Counted from the first letter of the stretch, positions 12,766 through 24,327 are shown. The stretch is DNA of 64,000 nucleotides from Cyathus striatus (GCA_025738555.1 JAOVFP010000020.1:1426001-1490000), one strand, 5' to 3'. Made by a program: numbers and translations. The notes: a model not told the origin generated them from the letters alone.

Positions 12766-14375
12766 TTCTGTATCCGAAAGTACTGAGGAGTCTCAAGGGA
12801 CGTTGCCAGTAGTAAAGAAACATCATGAGACCTTTTGGAACATTTTTAAATGGTCCACCAGTCCAACACCCAAACCCTGGGTCGTACATTTGCCTGCACA
12901 CCTACGTAGGTCAGTAAGCCCGAGGTCATGGCCGAGCCTGAAGTTAACACACTCGAACAGCTTTTTATTTGATATACTTATCCGTCTCATTTCCGTAAAA
13001 GACCATGTTCCGGTATCTTACCGGCTACCTGCAGTGCCCGGCTTGCTGATTTGTGCTGACCTGCGCATTTTTTCTTCAGTCAAGCTAGAACCTTTTGATT
13101 CCTGTCATTGGTCAACATAATATAGCTGGGTAGGTATTCACAAGTGAAAGTCTGTTGTATAACTCGCTAGATAGGATTTGCATCACCATTTTGCTTGTGA
13201 GAGTTGTGAATGCATGAAAGTTTGAAATAGTTACCAAAACTTAACAAGAGTATTTACAATCAAATTTTTTTGTTTGTGCGGTGAGTGTCGTCCCAGGGAG
13301 TAGTGTGACTAAATCTGGTTTGGTATACTTGGCATAATTATCTTGGAATTATCAATGTCGCCAGAATGCCACGTCATTACTGATTTAGAGATTCGGTTAT
13401 TACCCGGTAGTGCGGTAACACGGTTGGATTCAGGTTGGATTAGCGTTGGATGTTCACCACAATTGAAAGTTAAGTATGTGTAGAGGAGTGCTCAGAGATC
13501 AAGGAGAGATTTGGTCGTGTTTCTCAATTACATCGAGGTTTCGGTGATCAAACATTAGTCCGACTTCAGGGCACACAAGCAACACACGAGTTCACAGTAA
13601 GTACTTGCTACTTGCAACTTACTTCAATATCGCTTTGGAAAACGTAGAAAAAATCAGCGGGAAGTAGACATATCTTGAAGCAAGTTTAAACCAAGCCATT
13701 ATTGACACACTTTGCAACCATTCAATAATCACCATATTTATTTGATATTTATGAATTTCTGCATTGCTGAGGAATCAGACTACACTTGGCAGTACGCTGA
13801 TTCTGAAACTATCATTCTGGAAAATGAAGAGTCACCTTCAAATGGATTTTCACGAGCTCGAAACAGACGAAGACCAATGCAAAATTATAGGCGTTACAAT
13901 CTCAGCGCTCGCGATAGATAGCGATTGACTGAGGAGAGCGAGACCGATTTCTAAGCTATTTAAATATACAATACGATCGGAAAATTTCAATAACAACTCA
14001 GTGGAATATAGTAGGCGGCATTCCGCCAGCCGAATGAACACGGCGCATCAATAGCGCATGGATTGCATAAGCAACCCTCATGCTCCAATAAAAATACCGG
14101 TGAGTAAGTATTCCGACGTACATAGCACGGTGCTTGTGTTGTTAGTCTATAGTATGTCAGCGACGAAATAAATAAAGAATTTCAGTCAAATTCCAGTACA
14201 TCCAGCCAACATCCACTAATCCAGGGTTAAATAAACGTGGACTCCAAGGTTTGTTCTGGTTCGGGTTCTAGCTTCAACCCTCTCCAACCTGTTCCAACCA
14301 ACGACTTGCTAACTTGTTGCCAACGACCATCAATCAGAAGACCTTGCTGACTCAGCATTATATTAGTATTAATGG
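12766..14375. other. Intergenic region upstream of MFS paralogue C, with duplicate fragments
   Basis: 1.6 kb without a supportable gene. 12790-12936 is the copy of the block upstream of paralogue B. 14012-14085 resembles 10548-10610 (shared GGCGGCAT...CGCATCAA and CATGCTCCAAT/GTGCTCCAAT words) just beyond the stop of paralogue C, so a truncated extra copy of the duplicated unit's 3' flank probably remains here. The region ends at the transposon boundary. Confidence 0.45.
12905..12936. promoter_or_regulatory. Conserved upstream block of MFS paralogue C
   Basis: Second copy of the block at 9669-9700, with the same core GTCAGTAAGCCCGAGGTCAT followed by G-CCGAG. It is 140-171 bases upstream of the paralogue C ATG. 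The function is inferred. Confidence 0.4.
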
Positions 14376-14383
14376 CTGCGCAT
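14376..14383. repeat. Left target-site duplication of the 9.95-kb element
   Basis: CTGCGCAT abuts the left inverted terminus. CTGTGCAT at 24334-24341 abuts the other end. They match at 7 of 8 positions; the one difference is a C/T at a CpG, as expected after deamination. An 8-bp duplication is known for the P and hAT superfamilies. Confidence 0.55.
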
Positions 14384-14419
14384 AGGACCCCCGAAAGCGC
14401 CCATAGAGGTCGGATACCA
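14384..14419 (+). repeat. Left terminal inverted repeat
   Basis: Begins AGGACCCCCGAAAGCGCCC and continues through AGAGGTCGGATACCA. Its reverse complement is at 24292-24327 with three transitions. A third copy, with CCCCT in place of CCCCC, starts at 18050, and a fourth, inverted, ends at 18047. Confidence 0.75.
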
Positions 14420-15109
14420 ATCCGCGTATATTTCGAGCATTTTCGACCGAGTCCGTAGTATGTTGGTATATCTAGATTTGCCAAATGCGGTAACGCCACC
14501 GGCTACACAGGGTTATGCAAGGGTTATGACCACACCAGCTCACAACCAGCTCAACCATTCTTTACATAATAAATTGCTTGTTGAGTACGCAGTAGGCATA
14601 TTAGTCTACAAAATTGATGTTGTTGATTAAAAATGTGAAAGTTACATCTGGACAATAAGTATTTTTAACGATAAGTGAAGCAATTAGGAAAAGACTTAAA
14701 GTAATAATCAACCCATGTGCTATATATTGTACTGTAAACATTTAAACCATGATGCTTATAAGTAATTCATCTGCAGGATACACATTTAAATTCAACATAA
14801 GCTCGTCAATGAGGTGTAAAGCATAAATATTGTATTATGCATCTCGTTAACGAAATAACAGTGTCCAAATTAAATAGTCACGTATATTGCTTGCAGTGTA
14901 CCAGGGTGTACAGGGATTTAAGTGTGATGAATGTGTTAACAATCTCCGTAAAAACCACGAAGTTTTTGAGGCAGATGGTGACTTACAGAAACATAGTCAA
15001 TCTAAAATTTAGATATAATGAGATACAGAAGACGAAACATATTTTCTACTCTTTGGCGGCTTGGCCTCAAATTTTATATGTTATTGTGCAATTATTAAAC
15101 TAATACATA

Positions 15110-16059
15110 CAGTCATCAACCACCTAACGAGGCACCACCTTGTCACGTGACACATCTAGATTATCTGCGCTCTCCCACCTCCAAATCAACACTAATTTCC
15201 ACAGAACTTTTTGTAAATCACAGCTATGTATGTAGTTAAGATTTAGGAATATTATAATCTTGCACATTACTGTAAACTTATATAAATAACATTCACTAAA
15301 TTTGATAGGTTTGTCAGAATTTGAGACTTTCAAAAATTGAATGACATAGAACTGTGTATAGACAAGAGTATTTCACATAGAAGCAGTTGTTTTAAGCATA
15401 AGCCTGCCAGTCAGATATATTGTACATGAGATTTATGGATATCTATGTGCTGATGCTCAGTAACAAGGATCAGGGTGCAGCATAGATTCTATGCTATTAG
15501 AGTGGATAATACACAGCTGTTCCACTGCTTCACACCAGCCATTTTCTCACTGTTCTTTTCACTTTTACAGATAATACAAAATAGATCTACATTACTGAAG
15601 GTAGTAGAGGAGAGGATATTTGTAGAAGAGTAGACATGATGTACTTAGTTACTCCTTATCTTGCAGAGTGCAAAGCCAAATGGGAAGGGTACATACACAA
15701 TTGCTGGGGATTTTGAGCAGGTATTCTTACAGTCAAGTGGTAATGTATTAAACTCAGTATTGACAGTATTATTGCGAGAGCAAATCAAGAGCAAATGGTA
15801 GACTAGCAGTGTCCCAACAGTGATAACAATTAAGCCGAGAGTGGGCTGTCATGCCACATGGTGATGGCTGATTTCTGGCCACCTCAACCTTTTCGAGAAT
15901 TTCACCTACCTCCCTCCACTCAAATTTTTCAAAAATTTACTATGTTATATATGTGGTATTCCTTTAATCAACTGTGCAAATTTTAAATTTATTTCATGTA
16001 TATCTGATGACGGAGATCGATTTTTTATTTTTGATGTCACGTGTCCCGGTTGATGACTG
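15110..16059. mobile_element. Mariner-like MITE nested in the large element
   Basis: Seen: CAGTCATCAACC at 15110-15121 and its exact inverse GGTTGATGACTG at 16048-16059, each directly flanked by TA (15108-15109 and 16060-16061). A second shared word, CACGTGACA, lies about 16-30 bases inside both ends. The 950-bp interior is AT-rich and has no coding frame. Known: Tc1/mariner elements insert at TA and have termini starting CAGT. Inferred: non-autonomous derivative. The subterminal word recurs at 16203-16222 just outside, hinting at a solo end or an older insertion. Confidence 0.65.
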
Positions 16060-16257
16060 TAATCATTAATGTTTTAATTTAATGTGTACAAGCTTAATAA
16101 TAGCAGAAGGGCGTCAGTGGTTTGCTTGGGTTTGCATGCTTGCAATTTGGCGCTTATAGACGCGTGTTGGGGTTTGCGAGTTTCAGTGAACTGACATGTC
16201 GGGATGTCACGTGACACAATCTAGATATACCAAGATACACAAGACCGTTTTCGACCT

Positions 16258-16365
16258 AGGTTGGAGGACAGTCCGCATATGGATGGCAGATTTTCGGCAG
16301 CGAGGTATGATGGAAAATCCACGTATGGATGGCATTTTGGAGGAGGTCAGACACCTGTCCGTGTA
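16258..16365 (+). repeat. Subterminal-type repeat cluster
   Basis: GGAGGACAGTCCGCATATGG, then GGTATGATGGAAAATCCACG, then GGAGGTCAGACACCTGTCCG. The same degenerate units, inverted, occur at 24117-24265 near the right end, and related ones at 17897-17970 and 18125-18198. The common core is roughly (A)GTCCNCATATGG or AATCCACGTATGG. Such arrays near transposon ends are commonly transposase-binding sites; that role is inferred. Confidence 0.5.
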
Positions 16366-16396
16366 TAGCACTGGTCCGGCTGGAAGTCCGATGTAA

Positions 16397-17896
16397 GGGG
16401 GATGTAAGGGGTGGGATCATGGTGAGATATCACTAGAATTTTGCCTGAATTATCATGTCCTCGGGACCGTCCCACCATCCAAGTGCACACGAAAAATGGT
16501 GCCGATGCCCCGCCTATGAACAATATCTCCGGTTGATCTCCCGGAGTGAAGGTGCCATTTCTGGGAGTTCGCCGTGTAACTTTCACCCAATCTCGGCTCT
16601 TTCTCAGTTCCCGTGCCTTCGCATCATGGCGGGATTGCTAAATCAAGGTGCTGACCTCGCGTAGAACCTCACAAAAAGGGCATGGGCAATTCATCAGGCA
16701 TGTTGTGGCATATAGTGTGGGTTTCTATTCACGATGTGTCCCCACCACTCCCATGTTAATTATATGTATGAGGAGTTTGAAAGTTCAAATGCAGGTGGCT
16801 GTAAGTAGTACACTATCACTGTAGACATTAATTATGCAAGTAGAAAGTACATTCATGTAACTAACTTTGAGATTTTCTTGTGTTTCATAATTTATTGTGC
16901 ACATTTAATACTCTAACTTCTTGCAAAATAAGATAATTACTACTTATATGACTTGCTACAGGAAAATACTACTCATTTTATCACTTCACTTAATACTTCC
17001 CATTTAATAATGACACAGAGCAGAGGCTTACTATTATTGGCAGTTATCTGAGTGACATTAAAAAATTATAGTATGATACAAAATGTAGAATGAAGTATTT
17101 ATTTTATTGTTCACTGGTAAATGGTAGTGTCACACAGTGCATAGTAGGATGGAAGTCAGGTTAATGGGCACAATGATGAATAACTGTTAACATGCAAACA
17201 TGTAGTACCTGTATGGGATAAACCATAGACTTTAGGAAATTATTCTATTATGAATTCAAATAAGAATGCTTCTATAGACTACTTAACCAAAGTCTAACAT
17301 ATATACTTCCTTGTGCACAAGACTCTGATATGACGCTCTCAAGGTGCTTATGGTAATTGTGTGGGAACAAAAGCACTGTGCTACAGCACGCTCAGAGTCA
17401 CATTGGGCTTGAAGGGCGCACACAACATACATAAGATCTGGAAAGTACACGGGAGCAGAGCAAGATATGGAGGATCTTATTACCTAGTTTGGGACAATCT
17501 CCACTCAATCTTGATGCACAGGGGGTCCTAAGTGAAACACCGACACTGTTTCTGGTCATACCTCCCATTATTTACACCAAATTTGAATACAGTGGCCCTG
17601 TTTTATGCCCAAAAGGGTACAGGATTCTAAGAAAATGTGCTCAGGCCACATTTTTCATCAAACACAATTCATATAATTTCAGCAGTCTTGTCTTGGTCTT
17701 GTTGTCAGCTTGTTGTACTTAGCTGCAACATTCATGTGTTAACCAAATCCTAAATAATGAAATTTGTTCCAACATAAAAAACGATACCAGCTCCATCTGC
17801 TATATAGAGTAACAAGAATTAGAAATGTTATGTCATGCATAGAGTTTACCACCTAAGTGCCTGCGGTGATTTCTGACACTTATCAAGCGCTTAATA
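16397..17896. other. AT-rich element interior without genes
   Basis: 1.5 kb of AT-rich sequence inside the mobile element. Short frames are present but none has an ATG start plus recognisable protein features. No RNA gene was recognised. Confidence 0.4.
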
Positions 17897-18198
17897 AGGT
17901 CGGAGGACAAAATCCGCATATAACTCAGCAATTTTGGAGGTATCATCACCAATCCATGTATAGAATTGGTATTGGACTGACAACGTGTCCACATATGGAC
18001 CCTTGTGATCCATCCTCTGACCTTATAAGGGGCTTTCAGGGGTCCTCTAGGACCCCTGAAAGCGCCCATAGAGGTCAGAGGACGAATCCAAGAGGTCAAT
18101 ATGCAGACAGATTATGGCGGTCGGTAGGTCGCCATACGTGGATTGGGGATGATACCTCCAGATTGGCCAAGCTGTATGTGGACATCGTCCTCCGACCT
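17897..18198. repeat. 302-bp imperfect palindrome (foldback/MITE-like) with transposon termini at its centre
   Basis: The arms are centred on 18047/18050 and separated by CT. Outer words are GGTCGGAGGAC (left) and its inverse GTCCTCCGACC (right). Mid words are GGAGGTATCATCACCAATCC and its diverged inverse. The inner arms are two inverted copies of the AGGACCCC(T)GAAAG terminus. So the structure is either a foldback MITE of the same family or a head-to-head junction of two element ends. A T12 tract and AAAT repeats follow on the right. Confidence 0.7.
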
Positions 18199-18439
18199 CA
18201 TTTTTTTTTTTTAATTATTTATAAAATGAATAAATAAATAAATTTCTAAGGATATCGCGATTACTCTGCCTACCAACGCCTTGCCAACACATCCTCAGGT
18301 TCTAACTCGACAATTTAATCTTCGGCATCTGCATCTACCACTCGTTTGCTATTGATCAACTTGACAGCTAAATTAATCTTCTGTAAGTTGTTTCACAATA
18401 TCTTGTATTCTTGAAGATCGCTTTCTGATATCTCAAGGT

Positions 18440-21400
18440 CAGAATTGCGAGTGTTTTTTGACAGGGCATATTTGAGCTTCATTAGAAACCCTGATGGTCC
18501 TATTAATGCAAACTTGAAAAGACAGCTTGTTCGTAATGCGTCAGGAACTGCTCGAAACAAACTGCTTGTAAAGTGCTCAAAGCACTATATAGCCAGATTG
18601 GAGACCAAGCTGATGGCTGTTACCGAGGGAACCCAGCCATGATTTCCATTCTTTCCTCCAGTCTTCGAGTACACAGATAACACTAATTTTTTGATTAGAC
18701 CTTCAATTTGCGCTGGATAAGGGAATACCCTACCATGGGCGATGAAAATGGTTCCATCCACCACAACGATACCATAATCTCCTGCTTGTAAAGGTGAAAG
18801 CACGGTTACCTTTGCAAAAGAAAGATCCTCAGGAAGATCATATTTTAAGAAGGCATTTTTAAAATCTAGGTAAGCATCATTAGATGATTTTTTATAACGT
18901 TAGCTAATGAATAGTTATACATACGATTTTCACTTGCTTTTTAGCAGCTTCTGCAGTGTTGGCTGAATTTCCAGCCACCATAGTAGTTACACCATTATCA
19001 GGTACAGAAGGATTGTGCCCTGGTTGCCATCTAAGTGTTCATCCAACTGTAGATGATATTCTTTTTTCCTGTAAATCTCTAATGACCACATTCAGCTTTC
19101 ATAGCAGTGAATGGCATGTCGTCATGTTTGATTTCTCTGCATTGCTCCTTCCCTCAAGCGATTTGATTGCTTGATGCCCATTCATATGAATGCCTGTTAT
19201 TGCTTGCTTACGTTGGTGAGCAGCTCGTATGTCTACTAAAACTTGCAGGTTCAGTAGATCTGATGGTCGAAAATCTCTTGCAGTTCTTGGCTCTTCTGGA
19301 GCATTCAGAGATGGTAAGCATGCGGCAAGTGCATTTTCAATGTGGTTTGCTTCTCCATTCAGAATTGAGGCTCTTTCATCATCATTAGGTTCTGGCATCG
19401 CATGTCTGTAATGAAAATCAATAATGCATCTTATACGAGAGGCAATGCCATACATACATTTCTAGTGAGTCATTTACAGTAAGTGCAACACTTGCAAATG
19501 CAAAGTTATTAACTCTATCTTCATACTCTTGTGATGGTAGTGATACTTTCTCAAGTTTGTCCAGACAATCTTGGACCATAGAACTGTTGCATTCATTATT
19601 GCAGTCAGGATGGTCATCCTCTGACTCTTGGAGCATGATATCATCAGAAGGAAACCATGAGTGTATCAATGGGAGATTAATACTTTCGGTTTCAGTAAAT
19701 CCAAGCAGCTCCCAGATATTAACAGCTTCCAGATATGCCTTCTCTGCTGCAGATTCAATTTCGTCATCTGTAGGGAATGTTGAGAGTGCATTTAAATCGA
19801 TTTTGCAAGTGTCATGATATGTATGTGTGTATCCTGCTGCTCATTCATGTCCATCTGATATGTCATTGAAGAGTGATGCCTCCCGCATGCGAATGAAGAG
19901 TTTTGGAGTCATGTAGTAGAAATTGAGCATTGTAAAATCAGGTAAGATCTGCCTGCAAATTCCAAAGATATGCTCGTTCACTTCCATTGAGAAAAGCCAT
20001 GGAAGTAGTGGATATGTTTCTGGCAGCTCACGGTATGTTATGACAAGCTTGATAAGACCATCTACCAAAGACTCGGTGATTTTAAGTGCTTGAACAGATA
20101 TAATGTGCTTGTTTTTGGATGATTCTGATACAGTGCTTATTACTTTCATCCAAAGTTTGATGAAATACCTGACATGAATGACCATAACTAGACGGTCAAT
20201 GTGTTTAAGATGTCGATTCTGATATGCATCCACCAGTTCCCCAAATATGAAAAGGTAGATTATTGATCCAAGCTGTTTGGGCTTGTATTTGACAAACCAT
20301 TCTAGGGCAGCTGACGAAAAAAATCTTATCACTGTACTATCATCTTGCCTGTCAATATGATCTACATCACAGAAGAATAATGGCCCATCACTACTTGTTC
20401 TGAGTAGTCAAAAATGCTTATACAATACTGGATAGTTTCCCAATACCAGCATTTGTGCTCCTGAATATGCATTATTCCGGTAAGTTTTGGCTCCATGCTG
20501 CGAGTCTTGAATCATTATAACGGCCTGTTCTCTTTTACCAAAGAGATGAATAGTGAATGACATATCAGGTTGCCCACGCTTTTGACTTTTTATGGTGAAG
20601 ACTTTTTTCTTTGGTGCTTTGGATTCAAGAAGGTTTTGTACTGATCTCTCTACTGCAGATCCATCAGTTGCATATGCAACAACTTGCAAGCCACAATCTA
20701 TAAATCTGAGCAAGAGTTCATGTGAGTATGCTTCCAATTCCTTTGCATCACAGGATGATGAAATTGCCATTGCTGTGGCTACAATAGCAGGAATACCAGG
20801 TATTGGTACTTGTATACACCAGAGTCGTAACTGTGTGAGATCACATTGTGAGTACTACTACATGCAACACAATGTAAGATATGTAAATTACCTTTGATGC
20901 CTTTTCAATATTCCCACTTTTTACAGTATCTGCAAATGCATCGGGGTCAGACAAAAGTAGTGGCTCTCTGACATTTCCCATAATGTAAAATTTTTCCAAT
21001 TTTGTGTCATAATATGGATGCAGAGCTGCGAACAGCTGAGTATCATCACATGCTAGGCAAAGAGGGCCAACATATTTCAGAGTTTTCAAGTGTTGTATAA
21101 CAAACTCAAATGTTTCAGCTTTAATTCCTATTGGAAAGCGAGGTTGACGAGCTCTATTGATTCTAAGGAAACATTTCAGTGTTTTGAATGGGAAATATTT
21201 TGAAAACATACTGGAGACTTCGGGGAGTTGGAAGTGTCAGTACTTTCCTTAGTGTCTGATATGCTCTTGGGCTTATTATGTTTAAAATATGGCTGAATTC
21301 CTTCACCTCAGGGGCATGGTCAAAGCCTTGTAAACCTTTTCCATTTCTTTCGAGATATTTACGCTTCACCATTGCATCAACAAGACTGGTAAAGAGCACT

Positions 21401-24015
21401 TCATCTTTATAGTCACTGTTGATTACACCTTCAGCATAGAGAAGGCATGGTGACCTTGGGTTCTAAATTTTGCTCATTAGTAATTTGTTTGCACTACTTA
21501 AGTACACAAATCTTGTCACCTTTCTATATTCCTCAATAATGGGTTTCAATCCAAGAATTGAACCATACTTGTCTAATGCCTTTTCATTAACCCAAATATT
21601 TGGAGTGAATTTAACATTCTCCAGGGGCGGTGCTTTCCTACTAAGTGCATTCTTGAATAGCCGGAGTTTCAGTAGTGATTGACACTCCTTGCATGGTCCA
21701 CCAAGTTGTGCACTTCCAGTACAATTAGTTGAGCGCACAATTCCAAAATCATCTTCATTTTTCCATTTGTGCAATAGCCTCTGTGAAGTACACACATCAT
21801 CTTTCATCTTCTGCGTAAGGCCCTTGAAATCAGACGTATTAAAAAGTAATTGGGTAATTGATTCAAGTGAGGATCCTCCTCCACCAGGGGATGGAGTACG
21901 TGCCAAGTATGCAGTTATCCATTTATCATCCTTTGCAGTTAGACCAGGGCAGGGGTATGTTTGTTTCACAGCTGCCTTCGTTTTTTTGTCCATAGCAGCT
22001 GCTTTTTTAAACATAGAGTCTAGGGTTTTCATGCCCGCCCCCTTACCTGATGCTTTGCATAACCGAACATGTTTCTGGAAGTTTTCAATATGATACGGTT
22101 CCCTCATCTTGAATTTACCACCACATTTTGAATGACAAATTAACCATGGGTCTTCAAGAAATTCAGCGTCTTTATCAAGAGCAAGAATTTTCGATTCAAA
22201 GTCCTTCCATTTATCCAGGCAGCAAACAAAGGTACCATTGTCAACAGACTCGTTCAGTTTCCGAGAGGCAACAACTGAATGACTAGTCCCCATAATTTTT
22301 GATTCCAATTTTGGTTGCTTTGGGTCAGTTATTTCAACCTCCTCCAAATTGTCATCAGAATCAAAATCAGCCAATTGTTTTCTTTTCCCCAGAGTTGTTT
22401 CTGCAACTCTTGCAGTTGCAACATTGAAGAAAGGATGCACCTCCTTGTTTTTAGATACTGTTGTCTCCGTTTTTATTATTAATCCTGTGTCAATTTCAAA
22501 TGAGTCAGTTGTGTCATCAATGTCTAGGTCTTGGGTACTGCCACAATTGGCATGAAATTTTTCTTCAGGATCTAATATGGGAGTGAAGTTCTCATTCTGG
22601 AAAATGTAAGTATATAATATAATATAAATTAGAAGTTTACATACGCTCACAGGTTTATTAACCTCACTGTTTGCCAATTGCTTAAACCAAGAAGCATGCT
22701 CATGTATTGCACGAGATGGATTCCAAAGGGGCTTGGCCAAAGCTTCAAAAGCTATCATGTTCACAGTTGTGAAAGCACATGAGATACTGTCTCTCTGAAT
22801 CCCACGATCAAGAATACAGCCTAAATCTGTAAAGGAGTGTCCAAAACAGTTCAATAACCACCAGTTTAGTAGCTTGAATATTTCATCTGGTTTTTCATGT
22901 GATTCATCACTATGGACTGGGACAAGTGAGTCACCTAAATCAACTACTTCAGACAATATCATCAATTTATTTGTGAGAACTTACCATAGGCCATTGTCCT
23001 TTTGGAAAAATCAATTCGAAAGGCCTGGTAGTGTTTTTGCTTTCCAAGGTGTACCGGGAAAAACAAAATTTTCTTCGATGATGTCAGCATCTTTTCCAAA
23101 TTGCTAAGGTACATTATCTCTCTCTCGGGGTTCTTCCAGAGCTGTTTGATTATCTCCATGAAACATAGTGTTTCGACTTGATACTTGTCTTTTAATTTGT
23201 TGAGATAGAGATGTGCGGCTTTGAATGTCCAAAACCATTGCATCCACAATGCTGCCATTGATCATCTCATTGGAAAGAATAGGTGCAAGCTCCAATGTTT
23301 TTCCAATTCCTCCAACAAATGTAGTATTTGCATTCCATCCTAGAAGATCAAATAGACCAAGGGATTCCTGAAGCACATTCTGTGTTGCAGACTGATCCAG
23401 CCTGTCAATGATCCACTTCTTGCATTTCATCCAGGTTTCCTTTGCATCAAGTACAGCATGTACCTCTTCCCAGAAATGAATTACCCATAATGGCTATGGG
23501 CGGGTTTTGTAGTGTGGATCGGTGAATGAGATGCATCCATCAAGCATGGCTTGTTTGGAAGCATTACGTGCATCTGTGACAAAGCTCCAGCTAGGTATGT
23601 TTCATTGTAGTAAAGACACAAAGTCCTCTACTGGTTGCTCCACTGAAAACCATTGACGAGCAGTTCTGTCCACTAATGAGACTACTCTTGCTGGGGTTGA
23701 CAATGCAAGAAAAGCTGCTATAGTCATTTTGGGATCTGGAAGTAGAAACTTGCGGTAATTTTCGGGGATTGTGTGGATCTTGTCATAGTACATAGTGAGT
23801 TCTACTGGTGGATTAACTGGATAGACAATTTGACATCCAATCCACTTCTTTTTGTCAAATGTATTGATTGTAAGATCAACAACACCAGCCATGATGACAA
23901 AGAGCAAGAAGGTGTGAACAGAGTACTTAGATTCAGAGGGTTGAGATTTGGTTGAACTGAAGTTGCAAATCGTTACACTGCCAATACTAGTATAGTCTTC
24001 ACAAATTTCCCTCAA
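18440..24015 (-). pseudogene. Decayed Ulp1 (C48) protease - zinc finger - RNase H-like transposase
   Basis: Seen in coding order: an N-terminal region (24015-23260), then a Ulp1-like domain (about 23260-22720). The domain has KHYQAFRIDF (His), GDSL restored by an intron at about 22990-22935 (Asp), and IQRDSISCAF (Gln and Cys). An acidic linker follows, then a C/H cluster CHSKCGGKFK with HIENFQKHVRLC (about 22137-22050) and a second Cys cluster (about 21720-21680). The transposase-like core has CDDTQLF (about 21050), ATDGSAVERSV (about 20660), MIQDSQHGAKTYRNN (about 20515) and NEHIFGICRQI (about 19985). A C-terminal part, RTGGKNG-like, runs to about 18585. Introns are plausible at several points. 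Breaks: stops at 23602, 23494, 20408, 19841, 19099 and 19039 (five TGA, one TAG) plus a frame change near 23180. Known: fungal genomes contain large proteins with this order. Inferred: D-D-(H)-E spacing resembles the P/THAP9 type. Confidence 0.7.
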
Positions 24016-24123
24016 ATCACTATTCTAATATCACCTGTGATGCGCCCTGTAAATGACCAACAGGGACATCTGCGCTCAATTTATGGTCTCCAGGCTCCAG
24101 CCAAATAGGAAGTGCTTTGAGTG

Positions 24124-24142
24124 GCGGCGCCGAAGGCGCCGC
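24124..24142. repeat. GC-rich perfect hairpin near the right end of the element
   Basis: GCGGCGCC-GAA-GGCGCCGC: an 8-bp perfect stem with a 3-base loop, in otherwise AT-rich DNA, between the transposase-like start region and the right terminus. It could be a 5' UTR structure or a recombination or binding site. Confidence 0.6.
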
Positions 24143-24291
24143 ACTACCCTACCATATGCGGACAGGATATCATACCTCATTCAGCCTGCCACCCATATGC
24201 AGACTTTACATCATACCTACTGCCCAAAAATCTATCAAATATATGTGGACTGTCCTCCGACATATACTCAAAAGTCCTAAAATATACAGAC

Positions 24292-24327
24292 TGGTATCTG
24301 ACCTTTATGGGCACTTTCGGGGGTCCT
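24292..24327 (-). repeat. Right terminal inverted repeat
   Basis: Inverse of 14384-14419 with three transitions. It is followed by GGTCCT, which repeats the last six bases of the terminus, then by the putative 8-bp target duplication CTGTGCAT at 24334-24341. Confidence 0.75.
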
